Source: DATAFO01 sp046728015 (GTDB lineage Bacteria > Actinomycetota > Thermoleophilia > Solirubrobacterales > 70-9). From it: a DNA stretch of 8,157 nt. The notes under the pieces were generated by a model. The model was not told where the DNA came from. It did not search any database and saw only the letters and a program-made list of their open reading frames with translations. Numbering within the stretch: position 1 is the stretch's first letter; every line of letters starts with the position of its first letter. The DNA lies in the NCBI GenBank assembly GCA_046728015.1, contig JBKPDQ010000110.1, positions 1 to 8,157 of the forward strand, written 5' to 3'. The position numbers and the translations under genes were made by a program. Shown here one piece after another: positions 7,041-8,157 of this stretch.

Positions 7041-7045
7041 CAGTC

Positions 7046-7435
7046 ATGGGCCAGGCCATCCCCAGCCAGCATCCCGCAGTCGTGCTCAGGTCCCGCTACA
7101 CGCAGCTGCGAACGCTGCTCGCGGTTGCGATGATCGCCGTCGTCGGCCTGACCGTCGCAGTGGTGATCCTCGCCAGCGAGCACGGCACCAGCACCACCGC
7201 GACGTCGTCCGCTGCCGACCGCAGCGATTCGGCCCGATCGGAGTTCCGCGTGCCCTCGCACGTTGCCGAACATGGCGGTGCCCCAGTGCCCGATCTGCGC
7301 GTCGCGCCGCTGCCCACCGGCCACCGCTACGACGGCGGACCGGAAGAGGGCACCCGCGGCATCGTCGCCGCCCCGGCGCCGAGCGCCCGCTACGACGGCG
7401 GACCCGAAGAGGGATCACGCGGACCGGGCCGGTAG
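7046..7435 (+). CDS. Small single-pass membrane protein with two RYDGGPEEG repeats in an exported tail
   Basis: The protein has 129 residues. A short N-terminus with three arginines (R15, R17, R22) is followed by one hydrophobic helix at about 24-43 (LLAVAMIAVVGLTVAVVILA). A Ser/Thr/Ala-rich linker (about 47-66) and a Pro/Gly-rich tail come next. By the positive-inside rule the tail should lie outside the membrane. The tail holds two 12-residue repeats, RYDGGPEEGTRG at 94-105 and RYDGGPEEGSRG at 115-126, three residues before the stop. I recognise no named family. I have an unverified impression that similar DGGPEEG tails occur in short actinobacterial membrane proteins. There is no lipobox and no catalytic motif. 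It is divergent from the AfsR-like regulator, which might control it, and a strong hairpin 30 nt after the stop suggests a monocistronic unit. The function is unknown: a signalling, wall-associated or ion-binding tail are only possibilities. Confidence 0.85.
   Translation: MGQAIPSQHPAVVLRSRYTQLRTLLAVAMIAVVGLTVAVVILASEHGTSTTATSSAADRSDSARSEFRVPSHVAEHGGAPVPDLRVAPLPTGHRYDGGPEEGTRGIVAAPAPSARYDGGPEEGSRGPGR
7325..7360 (+). repeat. Coding repeat copy 1 (RYDGGPEEGTRG)
   Basis: This is a 36-bp in-frame unit encoding residues 94-105 of the small membrane protein. It is identical to copy 2 at 31 of 36 bases, including the first 17. A 27-bp spacer encoding IVAAPAPSA separates the two copies. Confidence 0.9.
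7388..7423 (+). repeat. Coding repeat copy 2 (RYDGGPEEGSRG)
   Basis: This is a 36-bp in-frame unit encoding residues 115-126. Three of the five differences from copy 1 are synonymous third-base changes (CCG/CCC, GGC/GGA twice). The other two fall in one codon and give Thr to Ser. The peptide is therefore more conserved than its DNA. Confidence 0.9.
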
Positions 7436-7955
7436 AGACCAAACCCGCCGTCCACCGGATTGCGAGAGCGCTCGCGGCACCCGCGAGCGCTCCCGCTCCG
7501 GACGACCTGGACGAGCTCCAGTGCGAGCGCCCGACACGCCTGCTCTGTGAGGCGAATGCGAGCGTCAGCGCCCAGCGGATCTATGCTCCCGAACCTCGTC
7601 CGAGGCTGGAGCCAGCGCCGACCCGCGGGCGCTCTCGCCTCCGCCCGAGTGCGAGTGCCTGAGGGTCGGTCGGGGGCGCGCCTGTTGCCGACAACGAGCA
7701 GGGACACGGATCCCGACTGCTGCTTCGCGACGACGGGAGCAGCCGCGGCGTCTCGCTACGAGGGGTTGCGCGCCTGTGCCCGCGGCCGGACCGCCCTCAG
7801 AGGCATGGAGCAGCAGCGCATGTAGCCCGGCATCACGCCTCCTGACTCGTCGCCCCACGACCTGCGGCCCGTACCAGTACGCGCAGTCGCCACGCGACGT
7901 CGACAGCGAACTCGCGGTTCGTTTCCGGATCGCTTCGGGGAGTCTTGCATCGGGC
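7436..7955. other. Long stretch without a recognisable gene
   Basis: This 520-nt interval lies between the small repeat protein and the CHAD gene. It has open frames on both strands, as expected at this GC content, but their translations are Arg/Ala/Pro/Ser-rich and show no family motif. None has a convincing start and ribosome binding site. Apart from the hairpin at 7466-7492 I see no tRNA, repeat or mobile-element signature. It could be a long 5' region of the CHAD gene, a decayed gene, or an unrecognised small RNA locus. Confidence 0.45.
7466..7492 (+). terminator. Perfect 12-bp-stem hairpin after the small repeat protein gene
   Basis: GAGCGCTCGCGG at 7466-7477 pairs perfectly with CCGCGAGCGCTC at 7481-7492 around a 3-nt CAC loop. 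It starts 30 nt after the stop codon at 7435. There is no T-run after the stem, so it would be a U-less terminator of the kind proposed for actinobacteria, or an mRNA 3'-end stabiliser. It could also act for transcripts from the other strand. Confidence 0.6.
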
Positions 7956-8157
7956 ATGGAGCCACTTTCTGGGCAGGACGAACGCCGGTTTCGGCTGGGT
8001 GACGGCGAGCGGGTGCCGGACGGAGTGCGGCGCATCGCTCGCGGCCAGCTCGACATGTCGATCGAACGGCTCGAGGGCGATAGCGACGAGGACCTCGGCA
8101 CGGCCGTCCACGAGACGCGCAAGAGCCTCAAGCGCCTGCGCGCGACCGTGCGGCTGG
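7956..8157 (+). CDS. CHAD-domain protein, N-terminal part, cut by window edge
   Basis: From the ATG at 7956 the frame gives 67 residues and runs off the window. RFRLGDGERVPDGVRRIARGQLD (11-33, in two parts RFRLGDGERVP and DGVRRIARGQLD) and AVHETRKSLKRLRATVRL (50-67) match the start of CHAD domains. These are alpha-helical domains with conserved histidines and basic residues, here H52, R55, K56, K59, R60 and R62. CHAD domains bind polyphosphate through this basic surface and are often found near or fused to CYTH domains or polyphosphate enzymes. No CYTH part precedes it here, so this is probably a stand-alone CHAD protein of about 250-320 residues, cytoplasmic or granule-associated. GGGGAG at 7937-7942 is a possible but distant (13 nt) ribosome binding site. 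The frame is open further upstream, but nothing there looks like protein of this family. Confidence 0.85.
   Translation, partial: MEPLSGQDERRFRLGDGERVPDGVRRIARGQLDMSIERLEGDSDEDLGTAVHETRKSLKRLRATVRL

Larger units (their letters stand above)
6851..7045. other. Divergent intergenic region between the large regulator and the small repeat protein
   Basis: This stretch separates the start of the regulator gene (minus) from that of the small membrane protein (plus). Besides the regulator promoter and the ribosome binding site listed separately, it holds two copies of CGATCGCC (6967-6974 and 7020-7027), 53 bp apart. I see no TANNNT box at a sensible distance before 7046, so the promoter of the small gene is not identified. 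Confidence 0.4.

Noticed and set aside
6746..7045. Upstream extension of the small membrane protein frame (about 100 more residues)
   Set aside because: The extension runs antisense through the start of the large regulator. The AAGGAGG ribosome binding site at 7034-7040 sets the start at 7046.
7833..8111. Minus-strand frame containing a segment like REFAVDVAWRLR, which briefly recalled nucleotidyltransferase N-termini
   Set aside because: The resemblance does not extend. The frame lies mostly antisense to the CHAD gene and has no further motif.
7565..8131. Minus-strand open frame (188 aa) across the gene-free stretch and the CHAD gene
   Set aside because: It has a low-complexity Arg/Ser/Pro composition and no motif, and overlaps the CHAD start in antisense.
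1..8157. CRISPR array, tRNA/rRNA, insertion sequences, phage or toxin-antitoxin genes
   Set aside because: No periodic repeat-spacer structure, cloverleaf-like sequence, transposase motif, terminal inverted repeats with target duplication, or phage protein motif was seen on either strand.

Overview
This is a high-GC (I estimate about 70%), densely coding bacterial segment. It most resembles an actinobacterium, possibly of the Thermoleophilia (Solirubrobacterales/Gaiellales type). The reasons are strong G/C bias at third codon positions, a giant regulator with a winged helix, a BTAD domain and an ATPase, an HxlR regulator carrying an SCP2-like C-terminal domain, a CHAD-domain protein, and TANNNT promoter boxes lying right against start codons. 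The lineage is an inference from gene style; no marker gene is present.

Layout. (a) Positions 1-328, minus strand: the N-terminal third or less of a PCMH-type FAD-linked oxidase (6-hydroxynicotine oxidase/berberine-bridge-like), cut by the window edge. (b) Positions 329-434: a divergent promoter region holding a perfect 9+9 bp inverted repeat overlapped by a second one, a strong candidate operator. (c) Positions 435-1199, plus: an HxlR-type regulator with a C-terminal SCP2-like ligand-binding domain, divergent from the oxidase. (d) Positions 1200-1359: a convergent non-coding gap. (e) Positions 1360-3066, minus: a metal-dependent amidohydrolase of the YtcJ/NfdA (Amidohydro_3) type. (f) Positions 3067-3343: a gap with a candidate promoter for (e). 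(g) Positions 3344-6850, minus: an approximately 1170-residue AfsR/SARP-like regulator (OmpR-type winged helix, BTAD, AAA ATPase, TPR-like helices). (h) Positions 6851-7045: a divergent intergenic region. (i) Positions 7046-7435, plus: a 129-residue single-pass membrane protein whose exported tail carries two near-identical 12-residue repeats containing RYDGGPEEG. (j) Positions 7436-7955: a long gene-poor stretch that begins with a perfect 12-bp-stem hairpin. (k) Position 7956 to the end, plus: the start of a CHAD-domain protein, cut by the window edge.

How they may work together. The oxidase and the HxlR regulator look like a classic divergent regulator/target pair in which a small molecule bound by the SCP2-like domain tunes oxidase expression. 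The amidohydrolase appears to be transcribed on its own. The large ATPase regulator and the small repeat protein are divergent neighbours, so the regulator may control the small protein, but nothing in the DNA proves this.

The least ordinary signals are the two overlapping dyads one helical turn apart in the 329-434 region, the repeat-bearing small membrane protein, and the recurring TANNNT box a few bases before start codons (probable leaderless or very short-leader transcription). I found no CRISPR array, tRNA, rRNA, insertion sequence or phage gene.
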